Assembly: GCA_964388785.1 (NCBI GenBank) | Contig: CAYMBX010000022.1 | Coordinates: 1-16,068, forward strand | DNA: 16,068 nt | From: VGKU01 sp964388785 | Lineage (GTDB): Bacteria > Patescibacteriota > Patescibacteriia > UBA9934 > GWF2-40-263 | Direction: 5' to 3' | In this document: positions 6,454-12,774 of the stretch, in pieces | Layout: each line of letters opens with the position of its first letter | How positions within the stretch are numbered: the stretch's first letter is position 1 | Made by a program: the position numbers and the translations under genes | The notes under the pieces: model-generated | Seen by the model: only the letters and a program-made list of their open reading frames with translations | Told to the model about the DNA's origin: nothing | Database searches by the model: none

Positions 6454-7659
6454 ATGGCCGATCGATTCGTCTATTTGGACCACGCGGCTACGACCCCGCT
6501 TGATCCTCGTGTACGCGAGGCGATGTTACCGTATCTAGGCGAAAAATTCGGAAACCCATCTAGTTTTCATTCCGTTGGAAAATCCGTGAAGGACGATTTG
6601 GACGCGGCACGTTCGTCCATTGCGGATATTTTGCATGTGCGTCCAGACGAGATCCTTTTTACTTCAGGCGGAACCGAATCGGATAATTTGGCGGTTTTGG
6701 GATTCGCGCGGGCGAATCAAAAAAACGGAAAACATCTCATCACGTCCCAAATTGAACATCACGCTGTTTTGGAAGCTATGATGCATCTTGAACGCAAAGA
6801 GGGATTTGACGTGACGTATCTATCGCCGGACAGGGATGGAGTCATCGCCGTTGAGCAGGTACAATCGGCGCTCAGAAAAGATACGATCCTTGTGTCGATC
6901 ATGTACGCGAACAACGAAATCGGAACGATTGAACCCATCGCCGAAATCGGCAACGCCATTCAAAAATTTCGACAAACATCCGGAAACGCATGGCCGATCT
7001 TTCACACGGATGCGTGTCAGGCGTCTGGAGCCCTTGATCTAAATGTTGAACGCCTTCACGTAGACATGCTCACGATCAACGGATCAAAAATGTACGGTCC
7101 CAAGGGAGTGGGTGCGCTATACGCAAAACGCGGAATCAAACTCCAGCCGCTTCAATTTGGAGGATCGCAAGAACGCGCGATTCGTCCGGGAACGGAACAT
7201 ATCGCCGGTATTGTAGGGATGGCAAAAGCGCTGATGCTTGTGCAACAGGAGTACGAGCGAGAATCGCAACGTCTTCGTCCGCTTCGCGATCTTCTTATAA
7301 ACGGAATCCAACAACGAGTGGAAAAAGTGCGTCTAAACGGCCATCCGACAAAGCGACTCCCCAATAACGTGAACATGTCGTTTATGGATATTGAAGGAGA
7401 AGCACTTCTGTTATACCTTGATGCCGCAGGGATTTATGCCTCAACCGGATCAGCTTGCACCAGCGCTTCGCTTGATCCTTCGCATGTGATTCTTGCGCTT
7501 GGCATGCCGTATGAAGTTGCACATGGCTCACTTCGATTCACTCTCGGGCATTCAACAACAAAAGAAGACATTGAGTATGTGCTTGAGACGCTTCCGCCGC
7601 TTGTGGAGAAGTTAAGAGCAATCAGTCCTGTGCGGGTTGATGCAAAATATTTTACATAA
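6454..7659 (+). CDS. iscS: Cysteine desulfurase (IscS/NifS family)
   Basis: A 401-aa PLP-dependent enzyme that takes sulfur from L-cysteine for Fe-S clusters. Motifs: YLDHAATTP (7-15), SGGTESDN (71-78), EHHAV with H103 stacking on PLP, HTDACQA (184-190), the PLP lysine K212 in NGSKMYGPKGVGALY, RPGTEH (244-249), and the long mobile loop STGSACTSASLDPSHVILALG with catalytic C335, typical of the group I IscS/NifS branch. The usual His before the PLP lysine is Ser here. Full length and intact. It is the first gene of a tightly packed operon (next gene 1 nt after its stop) with a scaffold, a ferredoxin and a flavoprotein, which supports a dedicated Fe-S assembly role. Confidence 0.95.
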   Translation: MADRFVYLDHAATTPLDPRVREAMLPYLGEKFGNPSSFHSVGKSVKDDLDAARSSIADILHVRPDEILFTSGGTESDNLAVLGFARANQKNGKHLITSQIEHHAVLEAMMHLERKEGFDVTYLSPDRDGVIAVEQVQSALRKDTILVSIMYANNEIGTIEPIAEIGNAIQKFRQTSGNAWPIFHTDACQASGALDLNVERLHVDMLTINGSKMYGPKGVGALYAKRGIKLQPLQFGGSQERAIRPGTEHIAGIVGMAKALMLVQQEYERESQRLRPLRDLLINGIQQRVEKVRLNGHPTKRLPNNVNMSFMDIEGEALLLYLDAAGIYASTGSACTSASLDPSHVILALGMPYEVAHGSLRFTLGHSTTKEDIEYVLETLPPLVEKLRAISPVRVDAKYFT

Positions 7660-7660
7660 T

Positions 7661-8299
7661 ATGTCCGATGTTTCTTCACGCGATAAAAAGCAATCTTGGT
7701 TCTACACGGAAACCGTGAAGGATCACTTTTTCAATCCGCGCAATTTCATGCATGAAGATGCGGACGAATCGCAGTACAATGCAATCGGTAAAGTGGGATC
7801 ACCTGCATGTGGTGATGAGTTGCGTGTCTGGATGAAGGTGGATCCGGAAACCGAAAAGATCTTGGATTTTCGTTGGAAAACGTTTGGGTGTGGAAGTGCG
7901 ATTGCCTCGACGTCCATGGCGTCCGTCATGGTGACGGAAAACGGTGGGATGACTTTAGAGGAAGCACGCAAACTGAAACCTCAAGATATCATGGCCCGTC
8001 TTGGAGGCTTACCGGAGCGAAAATTTCACTGTTCGGTCCTTTGCGATAAAGCACTGCGTGACGCCATCAATGATTATTATCGGCGAAGCAATCAATTTGA
8101 TAAAATTGTCGTTGAGGCATTTCGTATCATTGATCCGGTTTCAAAAGTCACAGATCATGACATTGAAGAGGCAGTTCTTGAAGGAGCACACACGCTAGAA
8201 CTCGTGCAGCAGAAAACAAAAGTCGGCATCGGGAATCCGAGCTGTCTGCCGGCGGTTGAAGAATTGATTCGATTTTATAAAGAAAAATATTTTGGATGA
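7661..8299 (+). CDS. NifU/IscU-type Fe-S scaffold with a degenerate BFD-like C-terminal domain
   Basis: A 212-aa protein. The ATG at 7661, one base after the desulfurase stop, is preferred over an in-frame TTG at 7637 inside that gene. Residues 15-145 are an IscU/NifU N-terminal scaffold with all three ligand cysteines: C50 in SPACGDE (with D52), C77 in FGCGSA and C124 in FHCSVLC. A linker (146-158) leads to a segment resembling the BFD-like [2Fe-2S] domain of NifU: VTDHDIEEAVLEGAHTLELVQ, then KVGIGNPSCLPAVEELI. In BFD domains four cysteines hold the cluster, but only C195 remains, so this domain probably does not bind its own [2Fe-2S] cluster in the usual way. The NFU domain of classical NifU is absent. 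Its neighbours are its sulfur donor and a probable electron carrier. Confidence 0.9.
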   Translation: MSDVSSRDKKQSWFYTETVKDHFFNPRNFMHEDADESQYNAIGKVGSPACGDELRVWMKVDPETEKILDFRWKTFGCGSAIASTSMASVMVTENGGMTLEEARKLKPQDIMARLGGLPERKFHCSVLCDKALRDAINDYYRRSNQFDKIVVEAFRIIDPVSKVTDHDIEEAVLEGAHTLELVQQKTKVGIGNPSCLPAVEELIRFYKEKYFG

Positions 8300-8302
8300 G
8301 GT

Positions 8303-8572
8303 ATGCCAAGAATTCGAGTGAAAGTTGACGAAGATCTCTGTATTGGTGCGGCTTCCTGCGTTACCATCGCGCCTGAGACATTTCAATTAAACGCGGAAAA
8401 CAAAGCATACGTGTACGATCACGGACAGGAACCGGATGGATCGAAATATGAACGTTGGTTGGAAGTCACGGATGATGAGAAAGAGAACATTATTTTGGCA
8501 GCACAATCTTGCCCAACACTCGCGATTTTTATTTTTGATGAAGACGGGAAGCAATTGTTCCCTGAACTGTAA
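8303..8572 (+). CDS. Small single-cluster ferredoxin ([3Fe-4S]-like cysteine pattern)
   Basis: An 89-aa acidic electron carrier. The cluster segment DLCIGAASCVTIAPETF has C13 and C19, with Ala at positions 16 and 23 where a [4Fe-4S] ferredoxin has Cys. The distal ligand is C70 in AAQSCPTLAI. Three cysteines in this arrangement resemble single-cluster ferredoxins of actinobacterial type that hold [3Fe-4S]. A 25-residue acidic insert (about 35-60) lies between the halves. It begins 3 nt after the scaffold stop, with GATGAGG ahead of the ATG. Its stop is immediately followed by the ATG of the flavoprotein, so the two are probably translationally coupled redox partners. Confidence 0.88.
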   Translation: MPRIRVKVDEDLCIGAASCVTIAPETFQLNAENKAYVYDHGQEPDGSKYERWLEVTDDEKENIILAAQSCPTLAIFIFDEDGKQLFPEL

Positions 8573-9751
8573 ATGCGTTACGTTATTGTCGGCGGCGGGA
8601 TCGCCGGGACGACCGCAGTGGAAGAACTGCGCAAGCTCGATCCGTCCGCTGAGATCACGCTTATTTCACAAGAACAGCACCCGCTGTATTCGCGGGTGCT
8701 TTTGCCGCACTATCTGAAATCAAAAATCCCCCGCGAGCGCGTCTTCATGAAAAAAGAAACGTGGTATGCGGAGCAGAACGTCGAATGGCTCGCGGGCATT
8801 TCCGTCGTTCATTTGGATGCCAACAACAAATTTGTCGGGCTCTCTGACGGACGTGAGTTTTCCTATGACAAACTGCTTGTGGCAACCGGAGGAGATTTGC
8901 GTATGCTTCCTTCGGATCTGCGCGGTGTTTCGTATTTTCGCACGCTTGATGATGCGGATCATTTGAATCAGCTTTTGAGTGAACGTCCTTCCGATGCAAA
9001 AGGGGGAATTTACGGCGGCGGATTTATCGCATGCGAATACGTGAATTTGTTCGCACACTATGGAATGCAAACGACGATCGCATTTCGCGGACCGCATTTT
9101 TGGTCGGGAATTTTGGAGCCGGAAGCTGGGTCGTTTATTAACCAACATTTGGAATCTAAAGGTGTTCGGGTTATTTCGCATGCGTCATTTGAAGGACTCA
9201 AAGGTGAAGGAGAGATCGTAGGTTTTCGCACGTCTCAAGGAGAATTTGATTGTTCGATTTTGGGAGTGGGAATTGGCCTCGAACTTGAGGATGCGTGGAT
9301 GCGCGAGGCGAATTTAAAAACCGGTTCAGGGATTTTGTGCGATGAGCTTTTGCGGACGAATTTGCCGGACGTCTTCGCAGCGGGAGACGTGGCGCACTTT
9401 TTTGACGTGAACGTTGGTCGCCATGTGGCCGTGGGGAATTGGATGAATGCGCAGATGCAGGGTCGGGCTGTTGCGAAAAGTATGGTAGGACAAGGAACGC
9501 CGTTTTCGCTCGTCTCCTCTTATGCGACAAACGCACTTGGACTTGAGATTATTTTTGTGGGAGATGTCTCGCGCGAGGACGCGGATGGTGTGTATGTGAT
9601 CGGATCAAAAGAGGAGGGGGGCATAGGTCAATTATTTGCGCGCAATGGTCAGCTTATTGGCGCCGTGCTTCTTAATCGCAACACCGATCGTCCGGTTCTG
9701 ACAAAGATGATTCAGGAGAAGCGATCTATTTCCGACTTCCCTGCCCGTTAG
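8573..9751 (+). CDS. FAD/NAD(P)-dependent oxidoreductase (ferredoxin/rubredoxin reductase-like)
   Basis: A 392-aa flavoprotein with two Rossmann folds. The FAD dinucleotide motif is VIVGGGIAGTTAVEEL (4-19), with Glu/Gln-rich residues at the ribose position. The ATG motif appears as LLVATGG (101-107). The NAD(P)H site is IYGGGFIACEYV (146-157), and the second FAD motif is LPDVFAAGDVAHFF (264-277) with D272. The layout matches the Pyr_redox_2 superfamily (NirB N-terminal, rubredoxin- and ferredoxin-reductase types). The GNWMNAQMQGRAVAKSM helix is also typical. There are no redox-active CxxxxC cysteines, so it is not a disulfide reductase. Abutting the ferredoxin, it probably passes electrons between NAD(P)H and that protein, perhaps for Fe-S assembly. 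Electron direction and physiological acceptor are unknown. Confidence 0.9.
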   Translation: MRYVIVGGGIAGTTAVEELRKLDPSAEITLISQEQHPLYSRVLLPHYLKSKIPRERVFMKKETWYAEQNVEWLAGISVVHLDANNKFVGLSDGREFSYDKLLVATGGDLRMLPSDLRGVSYFRTLDDADHLNQLLSERPSDAKGGIYGGGFIACEYVNLFAHYGMQTTIAFRGPHFWSGILEPEAGSFINQHLESKGVRVISHASFEGLKGEGEIVGFRTSQGEFDCSILGVGIGLELEDAWMREANLKTGSGILCDELLRTNLPDVFAAGDVAHFFDVNVGRHVAVGNWMNAQMQGRAVAKSMVGQGTPFSLVSSYATNALGLEIIFVGDVSREDADGVYVIGSKEEGGIGQLFARNGQLIGAVLLNRNTDRPVLTKMIQEKRSISDFPAR

Positions 9752-9765
9752 TTCGTCAAAGGAGC

Positions 9766-9864
9766 AACACAATGAAACAGGACTTCACTTGCTGCGGAAC
9801 TCGCCATTCGACGGGCTCATGGCTCGGACAGTCCTCGCGGCGTTCAGTCCTGTTTCATTGTGTT
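9766..9864. repeat. 99-nt cruciform-type element (copy C)
   Basis: A perfect 19-bp inverted repeat (9766-9784 with 9846-9864) encloses 61 nt. Inside is a GCCAT/ATGGC hairpin (9803-9823) with an 11-nt loop. The reverse complement of this 21-nt hairpin differs from 14082-14102 at only two adjacent bases, so it belongs to the same dispersed family as copy B. It lies 14 nt after the flavoprotein stop and may end or protect that transcript, although no T-run follows. Confidence 0.8.
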
Positions 9865-10019
9865 ACCAACTGCACTTACCACCGCTTTCTACCACCCCAC
9901 ATTTTTTTTGCGGCTGAGAATAATATTTCTGCACTCGGTTTTTAAAAAAAGCAGAATGACCTGAAAATTGAGTAAAAATTCCCGGGTTGTACAAACGTTT
10001 GTCTACCACTGTTCATAAA
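9865..10019. other. AT-rich gene-free spacer with palindrome ACAAACGTTTGT
   Basis: No open reading frame or RNA is recognised in the first 120 bases. A perfect 12-bp palindrome, ACAAACGTTTGT (9991-10002), lies 18 nt before the candidate structured RNA. TTGTAC (9987-9992) could be a -35 for that RNA, but the best downstream hexamer (TTCATA) is poor. Confidence 0.5.
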
Positions 10020-10178
10020 AGAGATTGTTACGGGACAATTTTTCTGCCCAGGTTTGTTACAAGGGCCAAGAAAAATTCGTCCCGTCGCGCTTAGCGCGAC
10101 CCGTCAATCTCTCCTGCACGAACGTTCGTTGATCGTATGGTTGCAAATGTCGATTTCAGTCGACATTTTTGTTTTTTG
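10020..10178 (+). ncRNA. Candidate structured small RNA with intrinsic terminator
   Basis: Three stems fold as a three-way junction. P1: AGAGATTG (10020-10027) with CAATCTCT (10105-10112), continued by ACGGG (10030-10034) with CCCGT (10100-10104). P2: AATTTTTCT (10037-10045) with AGAAAAATT (10069-10077), topped by GCCC/GGGC. P3: GTCGCGC/GCGCGAC (10084-10100) with loop TTA. P1 and P3 compete for one base (10100). Downstream come the palindrome ACGAACGTTCGT (10118-10129) and a terminator. No SRP, tmRNA, RNase P or 6S signature was recognised, and there is no ORF. The stem pairing and terminator support an RNA gene; the promoter is unclear, and the 5' end could lie some bases upstream. Confidence 0.55.
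10145..10177 (+). terminator. Terminator of the candidate small RNA
   Basis: AAATGTCGA (10145-10153) and TCGACATTT (10160-10168) form a 9-bp stem with loop TTTCAG. It is followed by TTGTTTTTT. There is no T-run on the opposite strand, so it reads left to right. It cannot serve the flavoprotein gene economically, since that ends about 390 nt earlier. Confidence 0.82.
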
Positions 10179-10223
10179 AGGTATTTTTTGGGCTTAAAAT
10201 AAAGCAAATTTAGATATTTCTTA

Positions 10224-10252
10224 TTGACAAAACACTAAAAATATGCTATATT
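10224..10252 (+). promoter_or_regulatory. Consensus promoter of the GC-rich membrane-protein gene
   Basis: A perfect TTGACA (10224-10229), a 17-nt spacer and TATATT (10247-10252) lie in an AT-rich stretch just before GC content jumps. Transcription should start near 10259, giving a leader of about 108 nt. Confidence 0.8.
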
Positions 10253-10258
10253 CACCCC

Positions 10259-10366
10259 TTCTTCAACTGTGCGGCAACGCGCTTTGAGGAACGGTTTTCC
10301 GTACCTTCCAAGTTCAAAGTTCAACCAGAATGAGCGGCTGTGAGCCGCACAGAGGAGACGAAGATC
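10259..10366 (+). promoter_or_regulatory. Structured 5' leader with CCGTACCTT box (leader 1)
   Basis: A hairpin at 10286-10307 (GAGG-A-ACGG, loop TTTT, CCGT-A-CCTT) is followed by a second, GCGGCT-GTG-AGCCGC (10334-10348), directly before the Shine-Dalgarno. The segment TTTTCCGTACCTT (10295-10307) and the following GTTC...CCAGAATGAG recur in the lipoprotein leader (14264-14303). CTGTGCGGC (10267-10275) can also pair perfectly with GCCGCACAG (10344-10352), which would break the second hairpin and reach the Shine-Dalgarno AGAGGAGA. Regulation is therefore plausible but unproven. Confidence 0.6.
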
Positions 10367-12502
10367 ATGGCAAACTTCAAAGATGAGTTGTTCAAGGAGG
10401 CGGGTGAGGCTGTTGCCCACGAGCTCGTGGGCAACGAGATTCGTGCGGCCGCGGCGGCTGGCGAGTCTGACGTCGGGATCGCGGGGCGGGTGCTCAAGGC
10501 GCTTGCGAACCCCGCGGGACCGATGATGACGTTCGCCCGGGTCATGCCCGGCTTCGCGCTTCCGCTCGCGGGGGTCGCGATCGGGCACCTCCTGAGCAAG
10601 ACGGACTTCCTGGACAACGTGCTGCCGGACGACGCTCGTCCGGTGGTGCGCCAGGCGAAGGCGCTCCTGAAGACGGCCGGCCCCGGCATCATTGTCGGGG
10701 CGCTGAGCGGCTACCGCGACGCGGCCGAAGACATCGACCGCGAGCTCGCCAAGGTTCGATCCGAGGCGGGTGTTCCGGTGGACCGTCGCACGGGAACGCT
10801 CGACACGGTCGCGTGGACGCGTTTGTTCCCGCAGCGCATCTTCGTGATCGCGCGCGACACCGCCGGCAACTTCCGTTTCGAGAACGGAGTTCCGGTCGTC
10901 AACGACCCCGATCTCATTTCCATGAAGGGTCTGTGGGACGAGACGCACCGGCCCGGCACCCGTGAGGAGGGTGAGGGACGCAACCGGCGCAGGGTCAACG
11001 TGCCTGGTGTGCCGTTTCCGCTCGAGCCGCTCTCGTTCGAGGAGGCAGTCGCTCGCACGGGCGGTCGCCCGGTCATTTCCTCCAAGGACATGGCCGAGCT
11101 CATGCGGCGGCTGGAGAAGCCCAAGGAGTGGATGGAGCAGGCCGGGCCTGACGTCCGGACGCTGCTGCTGAACCTCGCATGCTCGCTCCGGGCGCTCGAT
11201 CCGCTGGGGTATGACCTCGCAGAGGACCACATCAAGGACATCGTCGGAAAGGGATCCATCCCGTTCCTGAAGGACGTCGCGGCACGGTTCAACCCCCGTG
11301 CCGTCGGTGGGCGCTTCAGTCGGGATGATGTCGACGATCTCCTCGCGGCCTTCGATACGGCGCTGGGCTCCGAGCTCACTGCTTCCAACAAGATGCGCCG
11401 CTGGATCCGCAACCGGTGGAATCAGGTCGGGACCTTCCCGGTCTGGCTGAAGATGATCGCGCGATTCGCCATCGTGCTTCTGCTCGCCGGCATGACGTTC
11501 ACGGGCATGGCGGTCATCTACCTGTTCCTCTCGAGCTTCTGGTGGGTCATCCAGGGTGCGTTCATGCCCTACGACGTGATCTACCAGACGCCGCAGACCT
11601 TCGGGCCGTTCCAGTTCTACGACAGCCGATGGCTCGCGGCGGCGCTCATGGGGGTCGGCGGATCCGTGATTGTCGTCCTCCTGTTCACGCTCCGGATCCC
11701 CCAGCGGATCTTCCAGCCGATCCTCGGCAGGCTCTTCAACCTGCGTGAGGACTGGCTGGCGGAATTCGGATGGCGCTTCACCGCGCTGTTCATTCCGGTG
11801 TTCATCTTCGTCATCGCCGCCTTGCTCTTCCGGAGCTCGGTCGCGGCCCGCGTGATCTGCCTCGCATTCAGCTTCCTCGGGCTCGCCATCCTCAAGGGGC
11901 TCAAGGTCGTTGCGTACAACGCGCGGTCGGACTGGATGCGCGAGAAGGTCGACATCAAGATCGACGACATCGCGCTCGCCGGTGTTCTGCGGGGGTGGTT
12001 GATCCTCTTCGCCATCCTCGGGATCGACTTCGCGTACCGCCAGTGGGTCGCGTCGGCAACCGGTGCGGCCGATCCGCTCGTGACCGGCACGGTACAGGCC
12101 GTCGGATCGAGTGCGACGAGCATCTGGGCCTTCCTCGGTTCCAAGCACGTGCTCGCGATCGCGGTTCGCTTCATCCTCGCGGCGCTCACGGCGGCACTCG
12201 TAATCGTGGGGGTCAAGCGTCTCATTACGACGGTCTGGCCGATCGGAGTGGTGCTCGCCGTCCTGGTCATGCTTGTCACGTTCTACCCGTGGCTCGGCAT
12301 GCCAGACGGCAAGTACGTGCCGTTCGCGGACAAGCCCGCAGCGACGACCACGAGCAAGGCTCCGGTCGAGCTCAGCTCGACTCCGGCCAAGGCGTCGACC
12401 TCTCAGCCCAAGCGGCAACCGGCTAGCTCGTCCACCCAGGACGATGCGGTCAACTGCGCGGAGCTCTCCTACGAGCTGCGTGTGGAGCACGGCTGCCAGT
12501 AG
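10367..12502 (+). CDS. GC-rich multi-pass membrane protein of unknown function
   Basis: A 711-aa protein I do not recognise. The start at 10367 follows AGAGGAGA at normal spacing; an in-frame ATG at 10340 falls inside the leader hairpin. The N-terminal half (1-355) is mainly soluble: an Ala-rich amphipathic start, a Gly/Ala hydrophobic stretch (50-78), another at 103-115, then charged helical sequence. The C-terminal half has about seven membrane segments (roughly 365-396, 423-442, 472-488, 493-512, 537-557, 594-618, 622-642). A Ser/Thr/Pro/Ala-rich tail (655-692) follows, ending in a segment with C697 and C710. Composition is strongly GC-rich, with AAG and C/G-ending codons, unlike the genes to its left. 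It forms a single-gene unit with its own promoter, leader and terminator. Transfer from a GC-rich donor or unusual codon selection would both explain it. Confidence 0.85.
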   Translation: MANFKDELFKEAGEAVAHELVGNEIRAAAAAGESDVGIAGRVLKALANPAGPMMTFARVMPGFALPLAGVAIGHLLSKTDFLDNVLPDDARPVVRQAKALLKTAGPGIIVGALSGYRDAAEDIDRELAKVRSEAGVPVDRRTGTLDTVAWTRLFPQRIFVIARDTAGNFRFENGVPVVNDPDLISMKGLWDETHRPGTREEGEGRNRRRVNVPGVPFPLEPLSFEEAVARTGGRPVISSKDMAELMRRLEKPKEWMEQAGPDVRTLLLNLACSLRALDPLGYDLAEDHIKDIVGKGSIPFLKDVAARFNPRAVGGRFSRDDVDDLLAAFDTALGSELTASNKMRRWIRNRWNQVGTFPVWLKMIARFAIVLLLAGMTFTGMAVIYLFLSSFWWVIQGAFMPYDVIYQTPQTFGPFQFYDSRWLAAALMGVGGSVIVVLLFTLRIPQRIFQPILGRLFNLREDWLAEFGWRFTALFIPVFIFVIAALLFRSSVAARVICLAFSFLGLAILKGLKVVAYNARSDWMREKVDIKIDDIALAGVLRGWLILFAILGIDFAYRQWVASATGAADPLVTGTVQAVGSSATSIWAFLGSKHVLAIAVRFILAALTAALVIVGVKRLITTVWPIGVVLAVLVMLVTFYPWLGMPDGKYVPFADKPAATTTSKAPVELSSTPAKASTSQPKRQPASSSTQDDAVNCAELSYELRVEHGCQ

Positions 12503-12508
12503 GCTCTC

Positions 12509-12553
12509 GCGGCAGTGTTTCCCTTCGGGGTTCCACTGCCGCTTTTCTTTTTC
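12509..12553 (+). terminator. Strong intrinsic terminator of the GC-rich membrane-protein gene
   Basis: GCGGCAGTG (12509-12517) pairs with CACTGCCGC (12534-12542). Inside, a CCC/GGG stem is capped by a TTCG tetraloop, and TTTTCTTTTT follows. It starts 6 nt after the stop codon. Confidence 0.9.
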
Positions 12554-12575
12554 TAGAGAATTCTATTCTTTTTCT

Positions 12576-12679
12576 CTGTCATCCTGAGCGAGCGTTTAAC
12601 ATTTAGCCGAAGGATCCCGAAGTATTTCGAGATCCCTCCGTGCGTCCGGCCTGAAGGCCGGACTTGGTCGGGATGACAG
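12576..12679. repeat. Dispersed palindromic repeat, copy A
   Basis: Outer arms CTGTCATCC (12576-12584) and GGATGACAG (12671-12679) enclose two hairpins. One is an imperfect stem at 12612-12635 (GGATC...GATCC). The other is a perfect 8-bp stem GTCCGGCC/GGCCGGAC (12644-12663) with loop TGAA. The CTGTCATCCTGAGC...GAAGGATCCC pattern is a type of intergenic palindrome seen in many bacterial genomes, and it matches copy B at 14066-14156. Confidence 0.85.
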
Positions 12680-12755
12680 GAAAGCAGTCTTGTTCACCAA
12701 ACGTTTACTGATCACCCAAGCCTTATTTTACTATTTAATTTTTTTCACATCGTAG

Positions 12756-12761
12756 TATCAT
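12756..12761 (+). promoter_or_regulatory. Candidate -10 box of the ATP-grasp gene
   Basis: TATCAT lies 13 nt before the ATG in an AT-rich stretch. There is no clear -35 and no Shine-Dalgarno. Upstream at 12699-12706 is another AAACGTTT palindrome. Confidence 0.35.
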
Positions 12762-12774
12762 CACCACATACCAT

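Noticed and set aside
9766..9864. Element C as an IS remnant or CRISPR repeat
   Set aside because: There is no transposase fragment and no target duplication or repeat-spacer periodicity. It is a single cruciform with a core hairpin shared with the palindromic repeat at 14066-14156.
10118..10129. ACGAACGTTCGT as a LexA (SOS) box
   Set aside because: Gram-positive-type LexA boxes have GAAC and GTTC separated by 4 nt; here they are adjacent. No SOS gene is nearby.
10235..12490. A 751-aa open frame on the minus strand opposite the GC-rich membrane protein
   Set aside because: Its product is a monotonous Arg/Asp/Glu/His/Pro-rich sequence with no domain. The plus strand has a promoter, Shine-Dalgarno, hydrophobic helices and terminator. 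The long antisense frame is a by-product of high GC at third positions.
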